From Amoebidium appalachense (taxonomy: Eukaryota > Ichthyosporea), in the NCBI GenBank assembly GCA_963693365.1, contig CAVNZM010000003.1, positions 9,486,001-9,550,000 of the forward strand: a stretch of DNA of 64,000 nucleotides. Direction: 5' to 3'. Positions 11,888 through 23,811 of the stretch are shown piece by piece. The notes under the pieces were generated by a model. The model did no database searches. It was not told the DNA's origin and saw nothing but the letters and a program-made list of their open reading frames with translations. Position 1 is the first letter of the stretch; every line of letters begins with the position of its first letter. The translations under genes and the position numbers were made by a program.

Positions 11888-13015
11888 TCAGGCTGTGCGG
11901 GGGGAACCTCGGCGCCTGTGCATACTCAGCGGGCCGTTGAATAGGTTGAACTGCGTGATTGTCTTCTTTGCATCACTCTCCCACCCAGAAACCGGGATGC
12001 CATAAGTACTGGCCGATCCAGCGGTGGGGCCACTCCAAAGATTCTTTACGGCGATGGTCATAGTTACCACCTGTTGGGGGTTCGATGGGTCAACAGATGA
12101 CGTCATGCACGTCGCCTGCTGAAGGAGTGAAAGGGTTAACTTGTCAAACCTTGCCTCGCTGTTTGGTTCGATGACCTTCCACCCAGGAGTGTAGTCAATG
12201 TTGAGAATGTCTGCGACGGATTTCGCCGCTCCCTCCACCGAGAAAGAGTTGGTTTTTCCGGTTAGTTTCTGCGCGTATTTGTTCACTGTATCGATAGTCG
12301 TCGCTTTTCCCCCGGCGATGCTCACACCGTAACCCGCCGCCGTGACGCTCATTCCAATCGCAGTGGGGACAGACGCAACACCCGCGAGACTAACCGCGGT
12401 AAGGGTTAAACTCACTGCTTGCACGACGATTCCGGCGATTTTCAGCGCTTCCTCGTCCGGGCCAAGCTTGCACTTCCACCTGCTGACGGGGTCAGGGTTG
12501 CGAAGGATGATGGAAGAAGTGAAGGAATCGACGGCCCATTTTGCTGTGTCCTTGGCTGTGTCCCTGGCAAAATCTTCGATTTGGTTTCCCCAAACGTTGG
12601 CTCTTCCCGGGATGGACGCGCCAAAATTGTTGGCCTTTTTGAACCAGTTTTGGAAAAAGTCCGAGAAGTTGTTGTAACCACCCACAGCCTTGTTTTTTGT
12701 ACTGTTTACTGCATCGGTGACCGAGTTTCCTATGTTGTTTGCGGTGTTTGTGATTGCGGTATTCACCGTATTCTTGGCGCTGTCATGTGCGTTGGTGACA
12801 GCGTTCCCGACCTTATTCACCGTATTCTTGGCACTGTCATATGTGTTATTCACAGCATTCTTGGCACTATCGTATACGTTGGTTGCGGTGCTGGTAATAG
12901 CGTTGCCGACATTATTCACCGTATTCTTGGCACCGTCGTATATGTTGGTTGCGGTTTTAGCGATGGCCGACCCTGCACTCTTGAAAGCATTTTTGATGCT
13001 GTCGAATAAACCCAT
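11888..13015 (-). CDS. MGLF-family protein, copy 3 with expanded N-terminal repeats
   Basis: Single-exon gene of 375 residues, start MGLFDSIKNAF. The N-terminal 175 residues are an expanded amphipathic region built from degenerate units of the type YDSAKNTVNKVGNAV and NAHDSAKNTVN, recalling group 3 LEA or apolipoprotein-like 11-mers. Residues 2-7 (GLFDSI) would suit N-myristoylation, which is inference. The C-terminal 200 residues share TSSIILRN, a hydrophobic Ala/Val/Gly segment, VEGAAKSVADILNIDY, ARFDKLTLSLLQQ and NLWSGPT with copies 1 and 2. About 15 basic residues extend beyond the family end. A TATA-like run lies about 30 bp upstream of the ATG. The length difference from copies 1 and 2 is entirely N-terminal, so the repeat region appears to have grown by duplication. 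Function unknown. Confidence 0.8.
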   Translation of the reverse strand: MGLFDSIKNAFKSAGSAIAKTATNIYDGAKNTVNNVGNAITSTATNVYDSAKNAVNNTYDSAKNTVNKVGNAVTNAHDSAKNTVNTAITNTANNIGNSVTDAVNSTKNKAVGGYNNFSDFFQNWFKKANNFGASIPGRANVWGNQIEDFARDTAKDTAKWAVDSFTSSIILRNPDPVSRWKCKLGPDEEALKIAGIVVQAVSLTLTAVSLAGVASVPTAIGMSVTAAGYGVSIAGGKATTIDTVNKYAQKLTGKTNSFSVEGAAKSVADILNIDYTPGWKVIEPNSEARFDKLTLSLLQQATCMTSSVDPSNPQQVVTMTIAVKNLWSGPTAGSASTYGIPVSGWESDAKKTITQFNLFNGPLSMHRRRGSPRTA

Positions 13016-13043
13016 CTTCTATGTATGTGCCCTGTGCACATGT

Positions 13044-13056
13044 AAATATATATATA
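13044..13056 (-). promoter_or_regulatory. TATA-like element upstream of MGLF copy 3
   Basis: On the minus strand this reads TATATATATTTA, about 30 bp before the ATG at 13015. If it is the TATA box, the 5' UTR is very short. Confidence 0.4.
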
Positions 13057-13724
13057 CACCAAACGATGTGCGCAGCTACGTTCGGGAAAAGAACAGGTAA
13101 TTAACTGGTATAGTGATAGCGATTATTCACAATTCATAACACACACCTCCCGAACCTGTGCAGTCGTGTGCAGAACAACAGGGAGACGAAGTGGTGGCAT
13201 CGGGTTGGCCTCGTTGGCTTTTTACCTCTTCATGTGTTGCAAACCCTGTAAATTTTAAAAAAATGACCACCACTACATAACACCTGGGTGTTAAAGTAAC
13301 ACGCGTAAATGCTGTAAATGCTTTTTGTTTGTACGTAATAGAGTGCTTTTTCATTTTGTTTTTACCCTAGATAACTGTTTCTAATGATATCAAAATGCAA
13401 TAAGTACAGAACTATAATGATCATTCGATGCGCATGAGGGTGGCATCTTTCAGGGTTCGAACGCCCACGTTTAGCATTCCATTGATGATAACAGATAAAT
13501 CTATCCAATCATATTATGTAGGGGTTGCAGATTTCAGGAATCAGGACGCAAACATGAATCGTTACAGCGTGCCGCACGCGATGAGACAACTAAAAAATTC
13601 CCGGGTCGCGATCGCCGATTTTTGACCGCTTGGTATCCAATGTTGCGTTCCATTCAATGTTGCCGCGGGCGCCCGAGTACTTAGCGCGAGACACGTGAAA
13701 ATGTCCACGTCCTCCTCCCCCCCC

Positions 13725-13761
<37 letters not shown>

Positions 13762-13923
13762 TCCCCCTGCCCCTCTCCCCCTTCCCCCCCGCCCGCAGCG
13801 GGTCTACGTTACTATGTGACATGCACGTATGGGACGTACATGATACGTACATGATGCTGCGCATGCGTCATGACATCAGTACGTGACATGTGACATCTGC
13901 ACATCTCAGATCTGCACACACAT

Positions 13924-14513
<590 letters not shown>

Positions 14514-15230
14514 CGTACACTGGCACACGCCGGCACACATTTATCCACACACGTCACATGCACACACAAACCGTGGGCCGTCACACATACATACACACAC
14601 TGCACACGGCGTACAAACATACCGTCAAGTGGCACGTACCGGCCTAAGCACTCACATACATGTCGGTGAACACACGTAAATCAAAAACACACATCATTGC
14701 ACGTGGCCGCACAATATGGCACATACGTGACGTCCACGGGATTGTTGAATTTGAAATAGGCCTCAGGCGGGACTAAGTCTAGTCAGCAATTTTACTGTCA
14801 ACGGTTTGAACCTCGAACCACCCCCCCTTCCCCCCCCCCCTCCCCCCTCCCCCTTCCCCCCCGCCAGCCTCCCCGGGACCCCATTTGAACCTCGAACCCC
14901 CCACCCCCCCTTCCTCATGTAGATACATACGAAGTAAACTTATCATTATTATGAAAAACCGGCCAAAATTTGAACCTTCAAGCCCACTCCCACCCCTCTT
15001 CCGCCTCCCCTCCCCCCCCCCCCCCCCCCCCCCGCCCCGCCTCCCCCCCGCCACCGCCGCCCTTCCCCCCCCCCCCCCCCCCCCCCCCCCCTTCCAGGGA
15101 CCCTCTTCGAAACTCCAACCCCCCGCAAAAAAAAAATCACTGACTACCACCACCACCCTCCCCCTTTAATTTCAATACTCCCCACGCGTATGAGAACACA
15201 CACATTCGGGCATCTTGTAACACCGTACCA

Positions 15231-15265
<35 letters not shown>

Positions 15266-15547
15266 TCCCCACACGTACACAAGGGAGAATTGAAATTGAA
15301 AAATCAGAGGGGGGGTAGTCAGAAACTTGGTCTAAATTTCAATCTTCCATCCCCCCTCACCTCCCCGACCGACCCAAAATCCTATCATCTGTCTCCCCCC
15401 CCCCCCCCCCCCCCCCCCCGTTCCCCCCCCCCCCGAGGCCCAAATACAATCATCCACCCCTCCCCCCTTCCCCCCTATATTCTGACTACCCCCCCCCCCC
15501 CCCCCCCCCCGGTTTCAAATTCAATACCACCCCCCCCCCCTCCCCCC

Positions 15548-15589
<42 letters not shown>

Positions 15590-15941
15590 AAAAAAAAAGG
15601 AAAAAGGGTGCGCTTCCTACGTGTTTCCTGGTAAATTAGTTCCGGTAATCATTGATGATTATTAAAGTGTTGTGTATGGAAACTTTTAGACCTTTACAAT
15701 TATGGTCACCTATTGGTAGTGGTTCAATGATGGCAAATAGGGATCCCTCCCCAGTAGCCCAGTATTAAAGATAACAGGAGCAATACAACTGGGGAAAGAA
15801 CCCTAAAGTCTTTCTATGCCATTTCCATATTGATAACTTCCCAACTATCTTCTACCCCCACCCCCCCCCCTCCCCCACCCCCGCGGCCTCCTGGGCCCCA
15901 CCTCGCCCTGCCTTCCCCCTTCCCCGTCTCCTCCCCCCCCC

Positions 15942-15944
<3 letters not shown>

Positions 15945-16000
<56 letters not shown>

Positions 16001-16025
16001 CACACACACACACACACACACACAC
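15945..16025. repeat. C run of about 50 followed by (CA)n
   Basis: One of the longest homopolymers in the window, ending in TAACACACAC. On the complementary strand this is GT repeat followed by G run, the usual polarity here. Confidence 0.9.
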
Positions 16026-16247
16026 GTACACACACGTACACACACACACACCCTCACACACCCCGTGACCAGCCAGCCCCATCAGACACACTTTTGCTAC
16101 AGTCACGTCTGTGTGTGTGCCGCCTTACGTGAGAATTCAATTGTATATGGACACGTATCTGAGTGCCCGGCCCACATGTGTGTGCACGTGCGCCGTCTGC
16201 GTATGTAGCGTTTCCGTGTCGCTAGTACTCAAATTTGTGTTTACCCC

Positions 16248-16284
<37 letters not shown>

Positions 16285-17024
16285 CGTCCGCCCCGAAACC
16301 CCCTCCCCCCCCCCACCCCTCTCCAACTAGTACGGGACCCGCTTCCGCCTTAGTGTCCGTCTCCCACGCCCGTCTCCCACGACTCCCCCCTTCCCCCGAG
16401 TCCTTGAGCCCCTCCCCCCCCCCCTCCCCTCTCCCCCCCCCCCCCCTCCGCCCCCCTTCCCCCCCTAGGCCTCCTCCCCCTTTTCCACGCCGCCCAGTAG
16501 AGGGAGGTCAGCTTACGAAGTACGGCAGTGCCACACCACTTAACCCCCCCCCCCCCCCCCCCCCCCCCCTTTCCAAGGGGCAAAGAATGTGTCAACGTTA
16601 AGTCGTGAACAGTGATGCTCGAAAATAAAAAGGCATAAAGAACCTACCCGCTTACTCCGATACTGTTCAGACACAAAGAATTCAAAATCGGATGCACTGC
16701 CAGTCTAGCTACGGGCACACATGATACTGTTGTGGTTGGTGTACGGGCGGGCCCAATTGCACTTGTAAACCTAGTTTGACATGTAGTTAATGCACTACCT
16801 CCACACGTGCATGCATATGTGCTCAAGCTGGAGTAATTGCACACGTACACCCCCCTCCCCCCCTCCCCCGCCCCCCCCCCCCTTCTTTCCCTTTTTGTGA
16901 CCCACCACACACAAACCCAGGCTCGAAGCCCCCACCCCCCTCCCCCCCCCCCCCCCACCCCCCCCCTCCCCCCCACCCCCCCAACCACACACATCTTTTA
17001 ACCGCTACTGTGACAGGCGAGGTC

Positions 17025-17060
<36 letters not shown>

Positions 17061-17592
17061 CGCGCCATATGATGATATATGCGTCATCCCCCCCCCCCCC
17101 CCCCCCCCCCCCCCGGGGTCCCCCCAGTTCCCAAAAAAAAAAAAAAAAAATCCTCCGACCAGAAAAACCCCCTATTCACATTCACTATAATCCCCTCCCC
17201 CCAAACCGCCATCCCACTCGTCAAGAGCCTTCTCCTGTCACCCACCGCAGCAGGGATGAGCCTGAAACGTGCCTTCCCTGCCTCTCCTCCCACGTGCTTG
17301 GGAGGGGAGTGGGGTGATCACTATGCATTACCCACTTCTAAATATGGTAACCCATCTTGAACAAGACCAACTAGTAGACACCGGCCTGTTCCTGACCGAC
17401 CTCAGTCCCGGCCCTACCGGACGTTACAGTGGGACAAGGGCATTCAATGCGTGTATGCGTGTAGTGTGTGCATGTGTGCGTGTATGTATGCTTGTGCAGT
17501 TTGTGTGTGTGTGTGTGTGTGTATGTGTGTATGTGTGAGTGTGTGCTACGTGCGCGTGTGCTTGTGTGTGTGTGTGTGTGTGTGTGTGCCAC

Positions 17593-17632
<40 letters not shown>

Positions 17633-18458
17633 CGTGAGTATGTGTGTATGTGTGTGTGTGTGCCAGGCACGTGTGTGTGCGAGTGTGATGCATGTATGGT
17701 TTTGTGTCACTGGGTAGCCTCCGATGAGAAGCATGTAGCTCTCTATCCCCCTATGCTTTGTCTCTTGGACTGTGTGACTGCTACCTTTGGAGGTAGCTCT
17801 TATTTTTCAAGGCTGACAAAGCTTTCCTTCCGAAGCGACGTGATCACGCGCCAACTCTCAAAGTATAGTTTATCATACGGCGGCTGAGGCCACAGTCCTA
17901 ACACGTACTGACGTGTTGCCGCACGTGCGACGTTTTCACATCTACTCAGACGTCCCTTTTAAGTTAAAAAAAAAAAAAAAAAAAAAAAAGAAAGGAGACA
18001 CCGCCTCAGTAGGTGGTAGGCCACAGTCGCACGTGGCAGCTGTTTTGATTTCGTGCATTCGAGCGCGTAATACGAATGCAATTGCAATTTGCAAGTGCTG
18101 CACCACGGTCGAAGATAAAAATTTAAAAAAATTCAATGGCCTCGAGCACGTGCAAAATATTCAGCACGCGGCGTCGCGGCGCGCGGGACGGTCATGAGCT
18201 GTTGACGTCAGAGTTACCCAAAAAGAAAACACAAACCATTTCCAACACACGCACACACGAACGCACACACACATACATGTACACACACGCACGCACACGC
18301 ACACACGCACACGGATACACACACATGCACACAAAAAATTCCCAAAAAGCACACGCACGTGTGCACATGTACCCACACACGTCGCACGTACACACACACA
18401 AAAATATAAACGCACACATGTACACACACAGACCTAGCTCGGGCGGGGGGTTGAGTGT

Positions 18459-18586
<128 letters not shown>

Positions 18587-18682
18587 CGCGTGCAACCGGC
18601 TAAGAAAGAGTGAAACGTTTTACATGCATGGGCTCATGGTGCTCGGACACAGTCCGCCCGGGCCCTCGCTCTATGCGCCTTT

Positions 18683-18919
18683 CTGTGCGAAAATGTGTGT
18701 GTGTATCTGTGTGTATATTTGGATTGTGTGTTCCCTTGTCATTGGGTGTGTTTGTGTGTGTGTTGTGTGTGTGTGTGTGTGCACATGTGTGTATCACAAT
18801 GTGCGCGTGTGTGCGTGTGCGTGCGTGCGTGTGTGTGTGTGTGTCCGTGTCACGGCCCCCTCTCCCCCCTCCCCCTCCCCCCTCCCTTCCCTCCCCCCCT
18901 CCCTCCCCCCCCCCCCCCC

Positions 18920-18950
<31 letters not shown>

Positions 18951-19500
18951 ACGCAGCCCAGAAAGGAACCACAGGTCGGGGGAGGGGGAGAGCAAGAGGG
19001 GGTGGGGGGGAGGGGGGAGGGGGGAGGGGGGAAGGGGGAGGGGGGAGGGGAGGAGGGGGGAGGAAGGGGGGAGAAGGGGGGGGTGGGGACACACTGGGGG
19101 CTGTGCGAAAATGTGTGCATGTGTCTGTGTGTACGTTTGGATTTTGTGTTCGTCACGGTCACTGGTTTTGCGTTCGTTTGTCACTGGGTGTGCTTGTGTG
19201 TGTGTGTGGTGTGTGTGCGCGTGCAAGTGTGTGTAGTAATACAACATGTGTGTGTGTGTGTGTGGCTCCGTGTCACGGTGACCGGTGTGTGTGTGTGTGT
19301 CCCCTCCCCCGGGGGAGAGGAGAGGGGGCGAAGGGGGGAGCTGTGCGAAAATGTGTGCATGTGTCTGTGTGTACATTTGGATTTTGTGTTCGTTTGTCAC
19401 TGGGTGTGTTTGTGTGTGTGTGTGGTGTGTGTGTGTACACGTGTGTATCACAACGTGTGTGTGTGTGTGTGTGTGTGTATCTCCATGTCACGGTGCACGG
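18683..19500. repeat. Diverged triplicated GT-rich unit
   Basis: The phrase CTGTGCGAAAATGTGTG begins at 18683, 19101 and 19341. Each time it is followed by a TTTGGATT...GTGTTC...TCACTGGGTGTG block and then by GT repeats. Copies are roughly 100-150 bp and are separated by C, A or G tracts. This looks like segmental duplication of a minisatellite unit, not coding. Confidence 0.75.
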
Positions 19501-20375
19501 TGTGTGTGCGTTTGCTCTCTCCCCCCCCCCCCCCCCCCCCCACACACACAACCACCACTACCAGGAAAAAAAAAAAAAAAAAAAAAAAAGGAAAAAAATG
19601 GGGAAAAAAACCTCCTGCAGCCCAGAATATGGGCCCACAGGGCGGACGGGCGGCGGCAGGGGAGGAGGGGGGGGGGGGGGGGGGGGGGGGATAAGATAAT
19701 GATCCCTACGGTCGAGAAACCCTAAGAGTTTAGACCCTAAACCGTATTTATCTGTAATCTTAAAAGTGAGTGACCCCTGTAGTCAGTCCGCCATTAAGAA
19801 AATCCCAAAACCTGGCCGCGGTGTATGTTTTTGGAAAAAAACCCCACTTGACTGCTAGCTTATTTTTATTGGCGCGTATTCTTAATGGCAGATGGTGTCT
19901 GTAGCAATATATATCTTGTACACAAATCCGCTTCCCCCCCATCACCACCATTTCCACCACAACCAAACAAGCACATGTATTTGGTCTAAATTTCACACTA
20001 CCTGATAAACTTGAATCTCTCTTCCCCACTTTTCGACCAAAAGCCTGGCAGCTGATTCCACACATATACATACATATGACAAGTATTGTATGCTTCAACC
20101 AGCCATACTGAAGACTTCTTATTAGTTTTACAGAGTATCCTGGATGGGGGGAAGGAGGGGGGAGCGGGAGGAGGGGGGGGGGGGGGGGGAAGGAATGGGG
20201 GGAGCCGGGGGGGGGGGGGGGGGGGGGGAGGGGGGCTAGATGGCCACCCACAATCACTGCACGTGCACACAATTGGCTTTCACTATGAGCTCTCCATATT
20301 CCGTGACTTTCCTCCATGCCATCAGCACACAATAGATTACAAACATGCAAATGAACTTTCGGTTCCTGAGAACCC

Positions 20376-20417
<42 letters not shown>

Positions 20418-20535
20418 GCCCCCACCCGTCCCCAATCCCCTGCAAAATTAAAACCCGGCTATCCACCCCCCCCCCGGAGGGGGGGGGTGGACCCGCAAGT
20501 GCAAGGGGTGGGCAGAGTGGGTTAACTTTTGGGCT

Positions 20536-20636
20536 TCAAATGGGCAGAGTGGGCTTTTGTGCTTCCGTGGGCATAAGCTCAACATATTTGCCAGGGTCAA
20601 GCTCAATGTGCTCGGAACTGAAGCAGGGCGCGCGCG

Positions 20637-20674
<38 letters not shown>

Positions 20675-20875
20675 TCCCGTGATAAAATCAAGAATCCCTT
20701 ACAATATTCATTGGCTGACACCCAGGAGCACATCCGGCACGATGCACTGCGTCACTGGTGCGGTGCCGTGGGTGGTGTTAGGCCCACATGTGCCGGGGTA
20801 GAGTGTGCTGTTGAACCAGTTTAACGCCAGTTTGAACCCGGTCTTGCTGAGGTCGCCGTCGTGTGCAGCGTACAT
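20536..20875 (-). pseudogene. Two exon-like fragments of an unassigned gene
   Basis: Two minus-strand pieces have natural-looking coding composition. The upstream frame (20708-20875) starts ATG, reads MYAAHDGDLSKTG and includes two N-glycosylation sites (NST, NTT) and Cys residues before a TGA. The downstream frame (20536 to about 20615) follows a consensus acceptor CTGCTTCAG and ends PTEAQKPTLPI and stop. A 30-bp C run (G run on plus) lies between. Splice phases do not agree at the best donor, so they may be remnants or belong to a damaged gene. The HD in the first piece recalls histidine phosphatases, but nothing else confirms it. Confidence 0.3.
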
Positions 20876-20897
20876 CCCAGGTGATTTTCAAAAGATG

Positions 20898-21064
20898 AAA
20901 TCTGAAATATTACGGAAGCTGACGAAGCGCGCTGGTTAAATCTGAGATATCCAGATGTGATCGTACGCTGTCGCCGGCATACTGCCAGCGCCTTACAGAT
21001 TTGATCGTATCATCCCATTTCGGGTCATAGTGCGCCAAAATCTGGGGCCGTACGATCAAATCTG
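20898..21064. promoter_or_regulatory. Cluster of AAATCTG heptamers and CAGATTTGATCGTA motifs
   Basis: AAATCTG occurs at 20898, 20938, 21038 and 21058 and, inverted, at 20996. A 14-bp motif CAGATTTGATCGTA (20996-21009) recurs inverted at 21051-21064 and with one mismatch directly at 20952-20965. The cluster is 25-190 bp upstream of the minus-strand ATG at 20875. It could be a binding-site cluster or a small inverted-repeat element. Confidence 0.4.
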
Positions 21065-21315
21065 GTTTGTTTTGGGCCCGATCGGATTGGTTAGCGGCGC
21101 TTCCAAAAAAGGCTAGCCAATATGATAAAAATTATTGGCCAATTCTGTGCAGTAGAATCGACATGAAAATAGCTATATATGGGTTGTCGGTCATCCAATT
21201 AAATGCGGCGGATATCAAGGGGTTGATGCGGGACAATATCCAGTTGTCCGGCGTCGAGGCCGCGGGCCCCGAGCTTTATTATTATTATTACTATAAAAAC
21301 ATGGAGCCGTCCGTA

Positions 21316-21371
<56 letters not shown>

Positions 21372-22204
21372 CATACATACATACACACGTACATATCATA
21401 TACTGTATATAGTGCACGTGTATTCGGGTGTTACACCCATCTACAGTATGGCAAATGTTATATGGCTTAGTCCGTGTACCTGCAGGTAATCGAAACTCCA
21501 ACATGCATGCCAACAACAAGTGAGGAAGCAATGAACATGTATGAAAATACTATAAAATCACCTATAGGTCTTCGCGGTCCAGGTTATTGCTGCAGTTTAA
21601 TTTGATGTCCGGAAGAAGCCACAGTAGAGTACCGGAAGTAAATTCGAGCACCGCTGTCATCGTTTCTGCAAAGAAACACACATGTTAATGATATATTCCT
21701 TAATAGACACATGTAAATGACATATTCCCTTAATGGCCTCACGTCCTTCTGGTGTATGCATTAAGTTCTTTTTTAATTTTTTTATTGCCTCTATGAAGAA
21801 GGCTCAGTATTTGCTGCACGAGGTAACATTCCACTATGGACCTATCACATGCACTAGGTGCATATCTCATTTTTTGATAAGTCGTACAAACACAGGGATA
21901 TGTGTCTGTGTGTGTAGGGGGGACCGCGCTCTCTGCATCCGAGCAGATGCAGGAGGAGGGAAAAAAGATGTGATATGACCAGGTAAAAAGATGAGAGACG
22001 TATGTACATGTGTACATTTGAGTTTTAAGAATCGTGTCTTCGAGTAGTCTTTTTCATTTAAGTGGTGAGAGTGAGTGAGTGAGTGAACGAGTGTGGCGAG
22101 AAGAGGGAAGGGATGCAGAGGGGTGGGGGGTTAGGAGGTTGGGGCAGGCGGGCGGGCGGGGGGGGGGGGGGGGGGGGGGGGGAGGGCATGCATCCAGTAC
22201 CTTA
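21065..22204. other. Unique and mildly repetitive sequence, no gene called
   Basis: Contains a (TTATTA)n run near 21275-21295, (CA)n 21320-21362 and a G run 22160-22181. A minus-strand frame behind a good acceptor (21562-21665) is open in two frames and is too short to call. Confidence 0.5.
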
Positions 22205-22210
22205 TTTATT
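22205..22210 (-). promoter_or_regulatory. Polyadenylation signal for the gene ending at 22248
   Basis: AATAAA on the minus strand, about 40 bp after the TAA stop of the terminal exon at 22248-22384. This spacing supports that exon as a real 3' end. Confidence 0.5.
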
Positions 22211-22247
22211 CTCTGGATTCCCGAGCCGCGTATTGATGGGTGTTGTT

Positions 22248-22619
22248 TTACGTTGCTGTGGCCAAATGACTATGCAAGCCTTTGCGTGCATTGTCGCAGG
22301 CGATGCTCCCCCCCCTCTTTATGGCCTTGTAGACAGCATCGGTTGCAGGGTCCAGGGATCCAGTGACGAGGTAGTTGGTCATGACTGAAAGGAGTGGGGA
22401 GGGGGTGGGAGGGAGGAAGGGAGGGAAGGAGGGGGGGGGGGGGGGGGGGGGGGGGAGGCGTGGAGGGGGGGGGATGACAGTGATGCAGAGGAGCTTGGGC
22501 CTTCTTACGGAAGGCAAAAAGAATTGGGTGGCAATGAATGTGGGGATGGGAATAAGGGAGTCGAAGATGAGGGTAGGGTTGGTGGTGGTGGTGGTGGTGG
22601 TGGTGGTGGTGGTAATGGT

Positions 22620-22667
<48 letters not shown>

Positions 22668-22722
22668 AAGGGAGACAATTACCCGGGGTGAGGGAGAAGG
22701 GCAAAGGGGCATATCAGAAAAT

Positions 22723-22794
<72 letters not shown>

Positions 22795-22991
22795 TGCCCG
22801 ATGTATATGTCTACGTGTGTATGTGGGCGCAGATTTATGCCCAGTGTGCTTGTGTGTGTGTGCATGTGTGCGTGCGTATGCATGTAAACGCGTGTGTGGG
22901 TACCAGTGTAGTGAGTGTGTGCCGATATATTTTGTGTGCCTCCCTGTGTGCTTTCACCGGTGTGTGTGTGTGTGGGTGTGTGTGTGTATGT

Positions 22992-23028
<37 letters not shown>

Positions 23029-23306
23029 CTGATGATATGTCTGTGTGTGTATGTGTGCCCATGTGCATGTTTGTGCATGGTGTGAGGGAGAAGGGCAAAG
23101 GGGCATATCAGAAGGTGTGTGTATGTGTGTGCCCGATATATGTGTCTATGTGTATGTGCACACAGATTTGCGCTCGGTGTGCTTGTGTGTGTGTTCATGT
23201 GTGCGTGCGCCTGCATGTAAACGTGTGTGTGGGTACCGGTGTAGTGAGTGTGTACCAATTTATTTTGTTTGCCTCCCTGTGTGTTTTCACCACTGTTGTG
23301 TGTGTG

Positions 23307-23356
<50 letters not shown>

Positions 23357-23650
23357 AGTATGTGTGTGTGTGTATGTGTGTGTGTGTGTGTGTGTGTGCC
23401 GGCACGTATATGTGCGTGCATGTGTATGTGCGTGCTAGTATGGTCACGTACGGTACACCAGGTGAGTTTTGGCGGGATCAAGCTGCCCGACCGTGCCCAC
23501 TCCAAGTAAGCGAGCTGTTTTCCCGTGACACACAAACGAGTTGTTGACCAGCTCATTGGTTGTAAAGATGTCATCAGTAAGAATTCTTGCCGATATGGTG
23601 GGCTTGTTGGCACTCCAGGCAGCCCGCACGGCCTTTTTGGTGAATGCAGC
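22248..23650 (-). CDS. 3' end of an unidentified gene (two exons)
   Basis: Partial gene. Penultimate exon 23452-23650 (acceptor TTTACCACAG, phase 0 start, donor C|GTACGT) and terminal exon 22248-22384 (acceptor CTCCTTTCAG). Phases agree (1 nt + 2 nt) and together they give 111 residues ending in TAA. The frame is well balanced in codon use and reads [18 protein letters not shown] near its start and [16 protein letters not shown] in the last exon. No transmembrane segment or familiar domain is visible. The intron between them is filled with the GT and G repeats listed separately. A polyadenylation hexamer follows. Upstream exons are missing: directly upstream is the AT-rich mitochondrial block, and the nearest upstream same-strand coding sequence is at 30115-30791. 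Function unknown. Confidence 0.5.
22688..23297. repeat. 394-bp spaced tandem duplication in an intron
   Basis: A block beginning GTGAGGGAGAAGGGCAAAGG occurs at 22688 and again at 23082. Each copy is followed by matching GT tracts, a CCCGATATATG-like phrase, a CATGTAAACG phrase and a TTTTGTTTGCCTCCCTGTG phrase. The second copy has lost most of its first GT tract. A (TGG)n run and a G run (22572-22665) precede the array. Confidence 0.8.
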
Positions 23651-23811
23651 CTGTGGTAAAGCGAGAAAGGGAGGGAGGATGGGGGGGGGGGGGACAACAT
23701 ATGGAAGTGCCGAAAGATTAAAATGTTGCTCACCGAACACGAAGCTTTCTTACGTGGTTTTACGTGGTTTCAGGTGATTTTTGTAAATTCATCTTAAAAA
23801 TAGAGTTAATG

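Noticed and set aside
13450-13475. tRNA B-box-like GGTTCGAAC
   Set aside because: No matching A-box or cloverleaf can be folded around it; similar GTTCGA words at 737 and 62072 fail the same test.
17350-17890. Plus-strand frames reading LEQDQLVDTGLFLTDLSPG and LSFRSDVITRQLSKYSLSYGG
   Set aside because: Coding-like words but separated by a GT tract, with no splice sites giving a consistent frame.
20462-20492. CCACCCCCCCCCCGG / AGGGGGGGGGTGG hairpin as a terminator
   Set aside because: Nuclear eukaryotic context and homopolymer origin; no gene ends nearby in the right orientation.
21562-21665. Minus-strand terminal-exon candidate behind TTTCTTTGCAG
   Set aside because: Two reading frames are equally open and no partner exon in matching phase was found.
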